Shown here: in pieces, positions 11,890 to 18,937 of the stretch
Position numbering within the stretch: the stretch's first letter is position 1
Layout: each line of letters opens with the position of its first letter
Origin: Acidobacteriota bacterium
GTDB taxonomy: Bacteria > Acidobacteriota > Blastocatellia > Pyrinomonadales > Pyrinomonadaceae
NCBI GenBank assembly: GCA_003222975.1
Contig: QHXN01000067.1
Location: 1 to 38,414 of the forward strand
Length of the DNA: 38,414 bases
Direction: 5' to 3'
Made by a program: the position numbers and the translations under genes
Notes under the pieces: generated by a model
Databases searched by the model: none
What the model was told of the DNA's origin: nothing
What the model saw: only the letters and a program-made list of their open reading frames with translations

Positions 11890-14202
11890 ATGAGCTTTTC
11901 CCGCTTCCGCAACCTGTTACTCGTCACCCTTCTGCTCGCATCTCCGGCGGGCGTCCGCGCGCAGCAGCCCGGCGAGGGAGCGCCCGCGTGGCAGGTCTTG
12001 CAGTACGACATCAACGTCAGCGCGGGCGACGCCGCAGGCGCGGAGCGCACGCTCACGGCGCGCGCCGTGCTGACCGTGCGCAACGTCGGCACGGGCGCGG
12101 GACGCACGCTGACCGTCCGCCTGAACGAGAACGCGAAGATCGAGTCGGCGAGCGCCGGAAGCCAGCAGGCCCGCTTCACACCGGGCAAGGACGCGCGCGT
12201 GAAGCTTCTGACCGCGCAGCTACAACTCCCCGCAAACATCCCGCCCGGCTCGACCATCACGGCGACCTTCCAGTACAGCATCCCCCTGACGACGAACAAT
12301 GGCCTCGCGTCCATCTCGCCCGAAGGCGCGCAGTTCCTCCCGCTCTCATACTGGTATCCGACGCCGAACACGCCCGTCGCGCCGCGCGGCGCTGACTACG
12401 CGCCCGTCAAGCTCACGGTCGGCGGACTCGCGGGCGGGGACGCCTTCGTCTCGACCGGCAAGGCGACGGGCATCGGCGTTTACGAGCAGGCGCTCAACTC
12501 TCAGCCCTTCTTCGTTACGGGCCGCTGGGAGACCGTCGAGGGCGGTGCGGAGGCGCGCGGCGTAAGCGCGATGCTCCATCAGAATCCGAGCGCGGAAGAG
12601 AGGCGCGAGGCCGAGGCGTTGATCGCGCTGGCCGCCGCCGCACGCGCGTTCTACGCCAACTTGCTCGGCCCCGCGCCCGACAGCCCCATCCGTCTCGTCG
12701 GCGTGCGCCGCGGCGCGGGCTTCGACGCGACGGGCACGCTCCTGCTCGACCATGCCGTCTTCCGCCGCCAGAAGATTGATTCGGTCACGGCCACGCAGAT
12801 CGCCGACGCGGTCGCGCGCCTCTGGGTCGGCGGCGCGACGCCGGTCGAAGGCGAGGGCGCGGGCGTCGTCCGCGAGGGGCTGTCGCGTTACCTCGCGCTG
12901 CTCTTCATCGAGAAGCAATTCGGAAAGACCGCGGCGGAGGCCGAACTGACGAGGATGGCGTTGCTCTACGCGCCCGTGGCGGAGCGCGACGCGCCGCTCG
13001 CCAAGACCTCGCCCGCCTACGACACGTACTTCAACTCCGCGACGAACAAGGGCGCGCTCGTCTGGCGTTTGCTCGCCAGCGCCATTGGTCGCGAAGCATT
13101 CGCGGGCGTGCTGCGCGCTCAGTTCGGCGCGGGTACGCCGCGCGCCGTCACGCTCGCGTCGCTGCGCGAGCGGCTCGCCGAAACGGGCGGCGACCGCGTG
13201 AGCCGTCTGATGTCGTCGCTCTTCGATTTGCCTACGGACACAGACCTGCTGGTCGGCCTGCCGCAGCCTCGCGCTGGCGCGTGGGTCTCGAACCTGCGAA
13301 ACACAGGCTCGTTCGACGTTGAGGTAACGGTCGAGGCCCTGACCGACCGCGGCGAGCGCCTGACGACGACCGCGCGCATCCCCGCGAAGGACTTCGGCGA
13401 GGCGCAGTTCAAGACGGCCTCGAAGATCGTGCGCGTCGAGGTTGACCCGGAGAAGCTATACCCGCAGACCAACTACGCGAACGACGTTGCCCCGCAGGGG
13501 CCTGGGACAATGGAGGCGGTCGAACAGGCGAGGATTCAACTCGGACAGCAGCCCGCGCAGGCCGAAACACTCGCGCGCGCGATACTCGCCCGCATCCCTT
13601 CGAGCGAGGAGGCGCGCGTCGTGCTCGCGCGCGCGCTCGTCGAAGAGAACCGGCTCGACGACGCCGAGCGAGAGTTTCGCGCCGCGCTCGACTCGCCGCT
13701 CCCCCTGCCCGCGACGCTCGCCTGGTCGGACATCGGCCTCGGCGAGATCGCGCTCAAACGCAACCGCCCGGCGGACGCCGCGAAGCTCTTCGACGACGCC
13801 GTGAAGACGGAAGCAGAGTATGCCTCGACGCTCGCCGCGCGCGCCGACCGCCTGAGGGCCGAGGCCGCGGCGGGCACGCCGCCCGCGCCGGATGGACAGA
13901 TTAAGGCGGCGGTCGCGGCCCTCGACGCTGCCATCCGCGGCGGTCGCAAGGCGGAGATAGACGCGGTGATCGTCCCCGGCGAGCTTGCGAACTTTTCGAA
14001 GGGCATCACTGGCACGCAGCCCGAAGTGTGGCAGACGAACGTCCTGCGCACCGACCAGCTCGGCCCCGACCGCGTCGCGGCGGACGTGACACTCACGGCG
14101 CGCACGCTCGGACAAGACCGTTCAGGCCCAGCCGTCTACGTCTTCGCGCGCACGCCCGCGGGCTGGAAGCTCTCCGAGATACCAATCTTCGAGGTGAGAT
14201 GA
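11890..14202 (+). CDS. secreted M1-peptidase-like protein with degenerate zinc site, TPR and NTF2-like C-terminus
   Basis: A 770-residue protein with a signal peptide (hydrophobic core L-L-L-V-T-L-L-L-A-S, likely cleavage after V-R-A at 22-24). Residues about 30-225 form a beta-rich domain like the N-terminal domain of M1 aminopeptidases. Residues 230-450 resemble the M1 catalytic domain, but the H-E-x-x-H motif is replaced by D-A-V-A-R (306-310) before L-W-V-G-G. The glutamate 18 residues later (V-R-E-G-L-S-R-Y, E329) is kept. TPR-like helices follow at about 555-660, and a C-terminal region (about 675-770) ending W-K-L-S-E-I-P-I-F resembles NTF2/SnoaL domains. I infer a non-peptidase binding or scaffold role in the envelope. 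Its stop overlaps the kdsC ATG by 2 bases. Confidence 0.75.
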   Translation: MSFSRFRNLLLVTLLLASPAGVRAQQPGEGAPAWQVLQYDINVSAGDAAGAERTLTARAVLTVRNVGTGAGRTLTVRLNENAKIESASAGSQQARFTPGKDARVKLLTAQLQLPANIPPGSTITATFQYSIPLTTNNGLASISPEGAQFLPLSYWYPTPNTPVAPRGADYAPVKLTVGGLAGGDAFVSTGKATGIGVYEQALNSQPFFVTGRWETVEGGAEARGVSAMLHQNPSAEERREAEALIALAAAARAFYANLLGPAPDSPIRLVGVRRGAGFDATGTLLLDHAVFRRQKIDSVTATQIADAVARLWVGGATPVEGEGAGVVREGLSRYLALLFIEKQFGKTAAEAELTRMALLYAPVAERDAPLAKTSPAYDTYFNSATNKGALVWRLLASAIGREAFAGVLRAQFGAGTPRAVTLASLRERLAETGGDRVSRLMSSLFDLPTDTDLLVGLPQPRAGAWVSNLRNTGSFDVEVTVEALTDRGERLTTTARIPAKDFGEAQFKTASKIVRVEVDPEKLYPQTNYANDVAPQGPGTMEAVEQARIQLGQQPAQAETLARAILARIPSSEEARVVLARALVEENRLDDAEREFRAALDSPLPLPATLAWSDIGLGEIALKRNRPADAAKLFDDAVKTEAEYASTLAARADRLRAEAAAGTPPAPDGQIKAAVAALDAAIRGGRKAEIDAVIVPGELANFSKGITGTQPEVWQTNVLRTDQLGPDRVAADVTLTARTLGQDRSGPAVYVFARTPAGWKLSEIPIFEVR

Positions 14203-14816
14203 AAAAGATAAACGGGAAAAAGGGGGAAGAGGGGAAAAGGGGAAGGGGAGAAGAAATCCTTTTAACCAGTTCCCCTTTTCCCCTCTTCCCCTCGGCTGAT
14301 GTCGAGCGACGCGCGGCCGGAGTGAAGCTGTTGTTGATGGACTGCGACGGCGTGCTCACGGACGGGCGCATCATGCTCGTCGAAGGCGGCGACGAGCAGA
14401 AGAGTTTTCACACGCGCGACGGGCACGGCCTCGTTATGCTTCATCGCGCGGGTCTGCGCTCCGGCATCATCTCCGGGCGCTACTCCCGCCTGGTCGTTAT
14501 GCGCGCCGCAGACCTCGGCGTCGCCTACGTCCGCCAGGGCGCGCTCGACAAGCTCGAAGTGTTCGAAGAGCTGCTGGCCGAGGCCGAGACTAGCCCCGCG
14601 GAAGTCGCCTTCGTCGGCGACGACGTGGTTGACATCCCGCTCATGCGCCGCTCCGGCCTCGCCGTCGCCGTCGCCGACGCGGGCCGCGACACACGCGAGG
14701 CCGCGCACTACGTCACTAAACTTCCCGGAGGCTTCGGCGCGGTGCGCGAGGTCTGCGAGCTTATTTTGAAAGCGCAGGGGCGCTGGGACGAGTTGATGAA
14801 GAGGTACACGGGTTGA
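14199..14816 (+). CDS. kdsC: 3-deoxy-D-manno-octulosonate 8-phosphate phosphatase (HAD family)
   Basis: Removes the phosphate from Kdo-8-P. The HAD motifs are L-L-L-M-D-C-D-G-V-L-T-D-G (nucleophile D48, acid/base D50), I-I-S-G-R-Y-S, G-A-L-D-K-L, and F-V-G-D-D-V-V-D-I-P-L-M. The C-terminal A-H-Y-V-T-K-L-P-G-G-F-G-A-V-R-E-V-C matches the KdsC tail that caps the neighbouring subunit's active site. Family homology begins around S-A-D-V-E-R-R-A-A-G-V-K (residue 32). The first 31 residues are encoded by a purine-rich inverted repeat and are not KdsC-like. ATG 14199, overlapping the upstream stop (ATGA), is the only conventional start before the conserved region; GTG 14322 would cut into it. Together with kdsA and kdsB, only the arabinose-5-P isomerase (kdsD) of the Kdo branch is not seen. 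Confidence 0.9.
   Translation: MKKINGKKGEEGKRGRGEEILLTSSPFPLFPSADVERRAAGVKLLLMDCDGVLTDGRIMLVEGGDEQKSFHTRDGHGLVMLHRAGLRSGIISGRYSRLVVMRAADLGVAYVRQGALDKLEVFEELLAEAETSPAEVAFVGDDVVDIPLMRRSGLAVAVADAGRDTREAAHYVTKLPGGFGAVREVCELILKAQGRWDELMKRYTG
14214..14292. repeat. purine-rich inverted repeat inside the 5' end of kdsC
   Basis: The left arm (about 14221-14244) is G/A runs such as GGGGAAGAGGGGAAAAGGGG; the right arm (14270-14292) is the complement TTCCCCTTTTCCCCTCTTCC. The arms pair almost perfectly with one extra G. The element starts 11 bases after the stop of the upstream gene and is in frame with kdsC, encoding residues about 6-31 if the ATG at 14199 is used. Confidence 0.85.
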
Positions 14817-14894
14817 ATCTCTGCTCCGATTCATCCCGGCCTGAAATCGCTCGGCGGCGGCGCTCAGGCCGACACTAAGCGCTCCGGGTATAGC

Positions 14895-15887
14895 TCATTT
14901 CTTCGGTCTGCCCTTTCGACTTGCACCCGCTGGCCGCTTCTTCCCGCGCGGCGTCCTTTTCCTGGCGCGCTGCGATTTGCCCTCGACGGCCCGCGCCTCC
15001 GCGGAGAAGTAATCGTGGCATAGCCCGATGAAGGACTGGCAGACGGGCGAGAGGTAGCCGCCGCTCAGACGCGCGACGCCCAGCTCCCAGTTGATGCGCG
15101 CGCCCTCGATCCACCAGCGCACGAGCCGACCCCGCTCCACGTCGTCGCGCGCCGTCGAGAGCGGCACGATGCCCACGCCCATCCCGGCAGCGACCATGTT
15201 CTTGATCGCGGCCTGGCGGCTCAGTTCCATCATCACCGTCGGCTTCAGGCCCGCCTCCGCGAAGAACTCGTCAATCAACCGGCGCGTGTTGCCGCCGCGC
15301 TCGCCGAGGATGAGCCGCTCGCCCGCGAGCGCAAACGCGCTGACGACGCGCTGCTCGGCGAGCGGGTGGCGCGGGCTGGCGATGGCGACTAGCTGATCCT
15401 GGCTCAGCAGTTCGGTCTCGATGTTGCGCGCCTGCACGGGCAGCGACACGAAGGCCAAGTCCAGCTCGCCCGCAAGAATCCTCTTGACCAGCTCCTCGCT
15501 CGTCCCCGACCTGACGGAGACCTCCGCGTGCGCGTGTCCCTTGCGCAGCATCTTCAGGATTGCGGGCAGCGCCTCGGCGCTCACCATCCCCGACGCGCTC
15601 CCCACGCGCAGGCGTCCGTGCTCGGCCCCGGCCAGCTCCGCCAGCTCCGCCAGCGCGGCGTCGTGCTCGCGCAGGATGAGGTGCGCGCGCTCAAGCAGGT
15701 GCTCGCCCGCCTCCGTGAGGACTACGCGGCGCGGCATTCTGAGGAAGAGGGGGAGGCCGACCTCCTTTTCGAGCTGCTTGATCTGCATGCTCAGCGCGGC
15801 CTGCGTGTAGTGTATGCGCTGGGCGGCGGCGGTGAACGTGCGCGCCTCGGCGATTGCCAAGAATGCCTTCAGTTGTCGAATCTCCAT
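14895..15887 (-). CDS. LysR-family transcriptional regulator
   Basis: A 330-residue LysR regulator. The winged helix-turn-helix occupies residues 1-60 (M-E-I-R-Q-L-K-A-F-L-A-I-A-E; A-A-L-S-M-Q-I-K-Q-L-E-K-E-V-G). The effector domain begins near G-R-L-R-V-G-S-A-S-G, with G-E-L-D-L-A-F-V-S-L and a G-M-G-V-G-I-V-P segment. The C-terminal 30 residues form an unusually basic tail (R-K-R-T-P-R-G-K-K-R-P then S-R-K-G-R-P-K-K), which ordinary LysR proteins lack and which may add non-specific DNA affinity. It is divergent from the amino-sugar kinase gene across a 140-base AT-rich spacer, the classic layout for a LysR regulator controlling its neighbour. AmpR, a LysR regulator, senses muropeptides, so a muropeptide or amino-sugar effector is a reasonable but untested guess. 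Confidence 0.92.
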   Translation of the reverse strand: MEIRQLKAFLAIAEARTFTAAAQRIHYTQAALSMQIKQLEKEVGLPLFLRMPRRVVLTEAGEHLLERAHLILREHDAALAELAELAGAEHGRLRVGSASGMVSAEALPAILKMLRKGHAHAEVSVRSGTSEELVKRILAGELDLAFVSLPVQARNIETELLSQDQLVAIASPRHPLAEQRVVSAFALAGERLILGERGGNTRRLIDEFFAEAGLKPTVMMELSRQAAIKNMVAAGMGVGIVPLSTARDDVERGRLVRWWIEGARINWELGVARLSGGYLSPVCQSFIGLCHDYFSAEARAVEGKSQRARKRTPRGKKRPAGASRKGRPKK

Positions 15888-15920
15888 CGTGGCTCCGGTA
15901 TCAGGGGCGGTTATCGTAGA

Positions 15921-15943
15921 AATAAAATCTTTTAGTTTTTATT
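15921..15943. promoter_or_regulatory. AT-rich inverted repeat, candidate LysR operator/promoter
   Basis: In the divergent lysR / kinase spacer, AATAAAA (15921-15927) and TTTTATT (15937-15943) form an interrupted palindrome around a 9-base centre. LysR proteins bind interrupted dyads with AT-rich centres between divergent genes. The surrounding TTATTATAC could supply a -10 element, but I see no good paired -35. The assignment is positional and compositional only. Confidence 0.4.
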
Positions 15944-16027
15944 ATACGCAAACTCCCTCTACAATTCACGAAATTTCCGACGCGGGCCGAAACCATAGAC
16001 CCGCCGCCGCGTTCGCCCGGTTCCCCG

Positions 16028-17020
16028 ATGAAGGCCAAGCGCCAGCCAGTCAAACTACATTCTAAGCGAGCAGCCCCCCTCGGCGCGCAGGCGCTCGTGC
16101 TCGGCGTGGACGGCGGCGGGACGAAGACGCGCGCGGTCGTCGTCGGCGCGCGCGGGCGCGTGCTGGGCGAGGGCGAGGCCGGGCCGTCGAACCCACTGAG
16201 AGTCGGCGTCAGCGAGGCCGCGAATGCCATACGCGAGGCGGCGGAGCGCGCCTGCGCCGAGGCCGGCGTGCGCCGGCTCGAAATCGTCGCCGCCGAAGTG
16301 GGCTTGGCCGGGGTCAAGCGCGCGGACATACGCGAACGGATGCGCGCGGCGCTCGCGGAACTCGGCATCAAGTCAATCGAGGTCGTCACGGACGCCGACA
16401 TCGCGCTCTACGGCGCGACCGAAGGCAAGCCCGGCCTCGTCATCATCGCGGGCACAGGCTCGATCTGCTGCGGGATAAACGGGCGCGGGCGGCGCGCGTG
16501 CGCGGGCGGGTGGGGGCCTGTGGCGGGCGACGAGGGGAGCGGCTCCTGGATCGCGCGGCGCGCGTTGCAATCGGTGGCGCGTGCGTCGGACGGGCGCGGG
16601 CGCAAGACCGCGCTCGTCGAGGCGGCGTGTGAGTTTTTCAACGTCACGAAGGCAGAGGACCTCTCGACGGCGGTCTATGCGCCGAACATGACGAATAACC
16701 GCATCGCCGGATTCGGTCGCCAGGTCATCGAGGCCGCCAAGCGGCGCGACGCGGTCGCGCGCGAGATCGTCGCCGAGGCGGGCCGAGAACTCGCCTGCGC
16801 CGCGGTCGCCGTCATCCGCAAGCTGCGGATGGAGCGCGAGCGCTTTCAGGTGGCTTACGTCGGCGGGGTCTTCGCCGCGGGCGACCTGATGCTCGACCCT
16901 CTGCGCGAGGAGGTCGCGCGCGCCGCCCCGCGCTCCTTCATCGCGCCGCCCGTGCTCGCCCCCGCCGAGGCCGCCGCGCGCATGGCGAGCGAGCAGCTAC
17001 AACTCGCGCTCGCCGGCTGA
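16028..17020 (+). CDS. BadF/BadG-family amino-sugar kinase (GlcNAc/MurNAc kinase-like)
   Basis: A 330-residue ASKHA-fold kinase. The phosphate-1 loop is L-V-L-G-V-D-G-G-G-T-K-T (residues 23-34). D-A-D-I-A-L-Y-G-A-T, the phosphate-2 segment I-I-A-G-T-G-S-I, and G-G-W-G-P-V-A-G-D-E-G-S-G-S-W follow in order, with the adenosine-side motif V-A-Y-V-G-G-V-F near the C-terminus. This is the BadF/BadG/BcrA/BcrD branch that includes N-acetylglucosamine kinase and the MurNAc/GlcNAc kinase MurK. The next gene is murQ, whose substrate is MurNAc-6-phosphate, so a MurK-like role is the best inference. ATG 16028 gives about 20 basic residues before the first strand; a later start is possible. The gene is divergent from lysR. 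Confidence 0.85.
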   Translation: MKAKRQPVKLHSKRAAPLGAQALVLGVDGGGTKTRAVVVGARGRVLGEGEAGPSNPLRVGVSEAANAIREAAERACAEAGVRRLEIVAAEVGLAGVKRADIRERMRAALAELGIKSIEVVTDADIALYGATEGKPGLVIIAGTGSICCGINGRGRRACAGGWGPVAGDEGSGSWIARRALQSVARASDGRGRKTALVEAACEFFNVTKAEDLSTAVYAPNMTNNRIAGFGRQVIEAAKRRDAVAREIVAEAGRELACAAVAVIRKLRMERERFQVAYVGGVFAAGDLMLDPLREEVARAAPRSFIAPPVLAPAEAAARMASEQLQLALAG

Positions 17021-17028
17021 CGCCGAAA

Positions 17029-17063
17029 GATTTAAAATCTCAAATTTGAAATTTCAGGTTAAC
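17029..17063. repeat. short heptamer-word element (AATTTGA words)
   Basis: Eight bases after the kinase stop codon come the 7-mers GATTTAA, AATCTCA, AATTTGA, AATTTCA, GGTTAAC, containing the perfect palindrome TCAAATTTGA (17040-17049). This is a minimal member of the 7-bp word class seen at other junctions in this window. It lies within the leader of murQ. Confidence 0.65.
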
Positions 17064-17086
17064 CGTTCGCGGACTGTTCGATTGAA

Positions 17087-18010
17087 ATGGCCGACGAGAA
17101 CCCTTCGGATGTCCCCGTCACGGAGCAGGAGAACCCACGGACGCGCGAGATCAGTCGCCTGCCGACGGCGGAGGTCGTGCGCCTGATGAACGAGGAGGAC
17201 GCGTGCGTGGCCGGGGCCGTCGAGCGCGTGCTGCCGGAGGTCGCGCGCGCGGTTGACGCAATCGTCGAGCGCCTGCGCGGCGGGGGCAGACTCTTCTACG
17301 TCGGCACGGGCACGTCTGGCCGTCTCGGAGTGCTCGACGCATCGGAGTGCCCGCCGACGTTCGGCGTACCGCCCGAACTCGTGCAGGGGATCATCGCGGG
17401 CGGTTATGAGGCTCTGTACCGCGCGACGGAAGCCTCGGAGGACGACCACGACGCGGGCGCGCGCGACGCCGCGGCAAGAGGCGTCGGCGCGCGCGACGCG
17501 CTCGTCGGCATAGCCGCCTCGGGCCGGACGCCTTACACCATCGGCGCGGTCGAGTTCGCGCGCGCGCTCGGAGCGTTCACGGCTGCCGTGACGTGCGCGC
17601 CCGACTCGCCGATCACGCGCGCGGCTGAGGTGTCAGTCGTGCCGGTCGTGGGGCCGGAGGTCGTGGCTGGCTCGACGCGTTTGAAGGCGGGCACGGCGCA
17701 GAAGATGGTCTTGAACATGATCTCGACGGCGACGATGATCCGCCTCGGCTACGTCACCGGCAACCGGATGACGAACATGCAGCCGCGCAACCTGAAGCTG
17801 CGCGAGCGCTCGCTCCGCATCCTCGGCGCGGAAACCGGACTGGACGAGGGGGCGGCGCGCGAGGCGCTTGAGCGCGCGGGCGGAGACCTTCGTGTCGCGC
17901 TCGTCATGTCTAAAACGGGTCGCTCGCGAGAGGAGGCTGAGCGAGCGCTCGGCTCCGCGGGGTGGGTCGTCGCGGGGGCTGTGGAGGAGCTTTCGCGGGA
18001 CGCCGATTGA
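17087..18010 (+). CDS. murQ: N-acetylmuramic acid 6-phosphate etherase
   Basis: Cleaves the D-lactyl ether of MurNAc-6-P, giving GlcNAc-6-P and D-lactate, in the cytoplasm. The 307 residues match the SIS-fold MurQ family: E-Q-E-N-P-R-T near the N-terminus (compare N-P-x-S/T-x-x-I-D), G-T-G-T-S-G-R-L-G-V-L-D-A-S-E-C-P-P-T-F (residues 73-92, with catalytic E87), G-I-A-A-S-G-R-T-P-Y, S-T-R-L-K-A-G-T-A-Q-K-M-V-L-N-M, and the C-terminal UBA-like helix region. All expected residues are present. It directly follows the amino-sugar kinase, giving a kinase-etherase pair for salvaging cell-wall MurNAc without a phosphotransferase system. The ribosome-binding site is weak. Confidence 0.96.
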   Translation: MADENPSDVPVTEQENPRTREISRLPTAEVVRLMNEEDACVAGAVERVLPEVARAVDAIVERLRGGGRLFYVGTGTSGRLGVLDASECPPTFGVPPELVQGIIAGGYEALYRATEASEDDHDAGARDAAARGVGARDALVGIAASGRTPYTIGAVEFARALGAFTAAVTCAPDSPITRAAEVSVVPVVGPEVVAGSTRLKAGTAQKMVLNMISTATMIRLGYVTGNRMTNMQPRNLKLRERSLRILGAETGLDEGAAREALERAGGDLRVALVMSKTGRSREEAERALGSAGWVVAGAVEELSRDAD

Positions 18011-18056
18011 GACCGGCGCGGCGGTCTCGAAGGCCGCGCACAAAATCGTCACGACC

Positions 18057-18782
18057 ATGCTGCACCCTTCACTCAGAGGAGCGCGCGCCTGCGTCTTCGA
18101 CGCGGGCGGGACGCTCATCCACCCGGACTGGCCGCGCCTGGCGGGCCTCGTGGCTGATCTGGCGGGGCGCACCTTCGGCGCAGACGAGATGCGGCGCGCG
18201 ATGAGTGAAGTCTTGAAGGCCGCCGGCTCCGAGGTGCAGAAGTCTGGAGCGCCGCTGACCGACGAGCGGACGCGGCACTGGGTCTTCAGGCGCGTGTACC
18301 TCGCGCTCGGCATGGGCGAGGAGGCGTGCGCGCGCGCAGTCGGACGACTCGACGCGGCGCACGACGAGCGTCACCTCTGGTGCGGACTCGACGCGGAAGC
18401 CCCTCGCGTCGTCGAAGGGTTGAAGTGCGAGGGGCTGCTCACGGCGGTCATCTCGAACACGGAGGACGGGAGGCTCGGCGACGCGCTTCAGGCCGCTGGC
18501 ATCGCTTCGAGCTTTGGTCTGCTGCTCGACTCGCAACTCGTCGGCTGCCGCAAGCCCGACGCAGCCATCTTCCGCCTCGCGCTCGAACGCCTCGGCGTCG
18601 AGGCCGGCGAAACGGCCTTCGTCGGCGACTCTTACGAGAGCGACGCGCTGGCGGCCCGCGCGGTCGGCATGCGCGCCGTTCTGCTCGACCCGCTCGGCCT
18701 GCACCCCGAAAGCGTCTGCCCGCGCATACGCTCGCTCGGCGAACTGCTAGGCGACGCGCGGGACTCGACCGCGGCGTCCTGA
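18057..18782 (+). CDS. HAD-superfamily hydrolase-like protein
   Basis: A 241-residue protein with HAD motifs I (A-C-V-F-D-A-G-G-T-L, nucleophile D15), II (A-V-I-S-N-T), III (G-C-R-K-P-D-A-A-I-F) and IV (F-V-G-D-S-Y-E-S-D). In motif I the usual D-x-D is D-x-G, so the general acid/base Asp (residue 17) is missing, which may slow hydrolysis or change the chemistry. The cap region between motifs I and II is helical, as in the HDHD3/dehalogenase-like C1 class. I chose ATG 18057 because longer in-frame starts run back inside murQ. It lies between murQ and the symporter, so a role in phosphosugar or lactate metabolism is conceivable. Substrate unknown. Confidence 0.82.
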   Translation: MLHPSLRGARACVFDAGGTLIHPDWPRLAGLVADLAGRTFGADEMRRAMSEVLKAAGSEVQKSGAPLTDERTRHWVFRRVYLALGMGEEACARAVGRLDAAHDERHLWCGLDAEAPRVVEGLKCEGLLTAVISNTEDGRLGDALQAAGIASSFGLLLDSQLVGCRKPDAAIFRLALERLGVEAGETAFVGDSYESDALAARAVGMRAVLLDPLGLHPESVCPRIRSLGELLGDARDSTAAS

Positions 18783-18937
18783 AGACGCATCCTGATCACA
18801 AGCGCGGCGCGCTGCGTCGTCCGCGGGGCGGGGAAGTGATTTGAGTGGTCGGGCCGGGGCTTGGTATGCTATGCGCCCTGCGCTTCTCGTAGGACGCTCG
18901 CTCGCAAGTTTTAGTCTCTCCGCGAAAGGTCTTCCAG

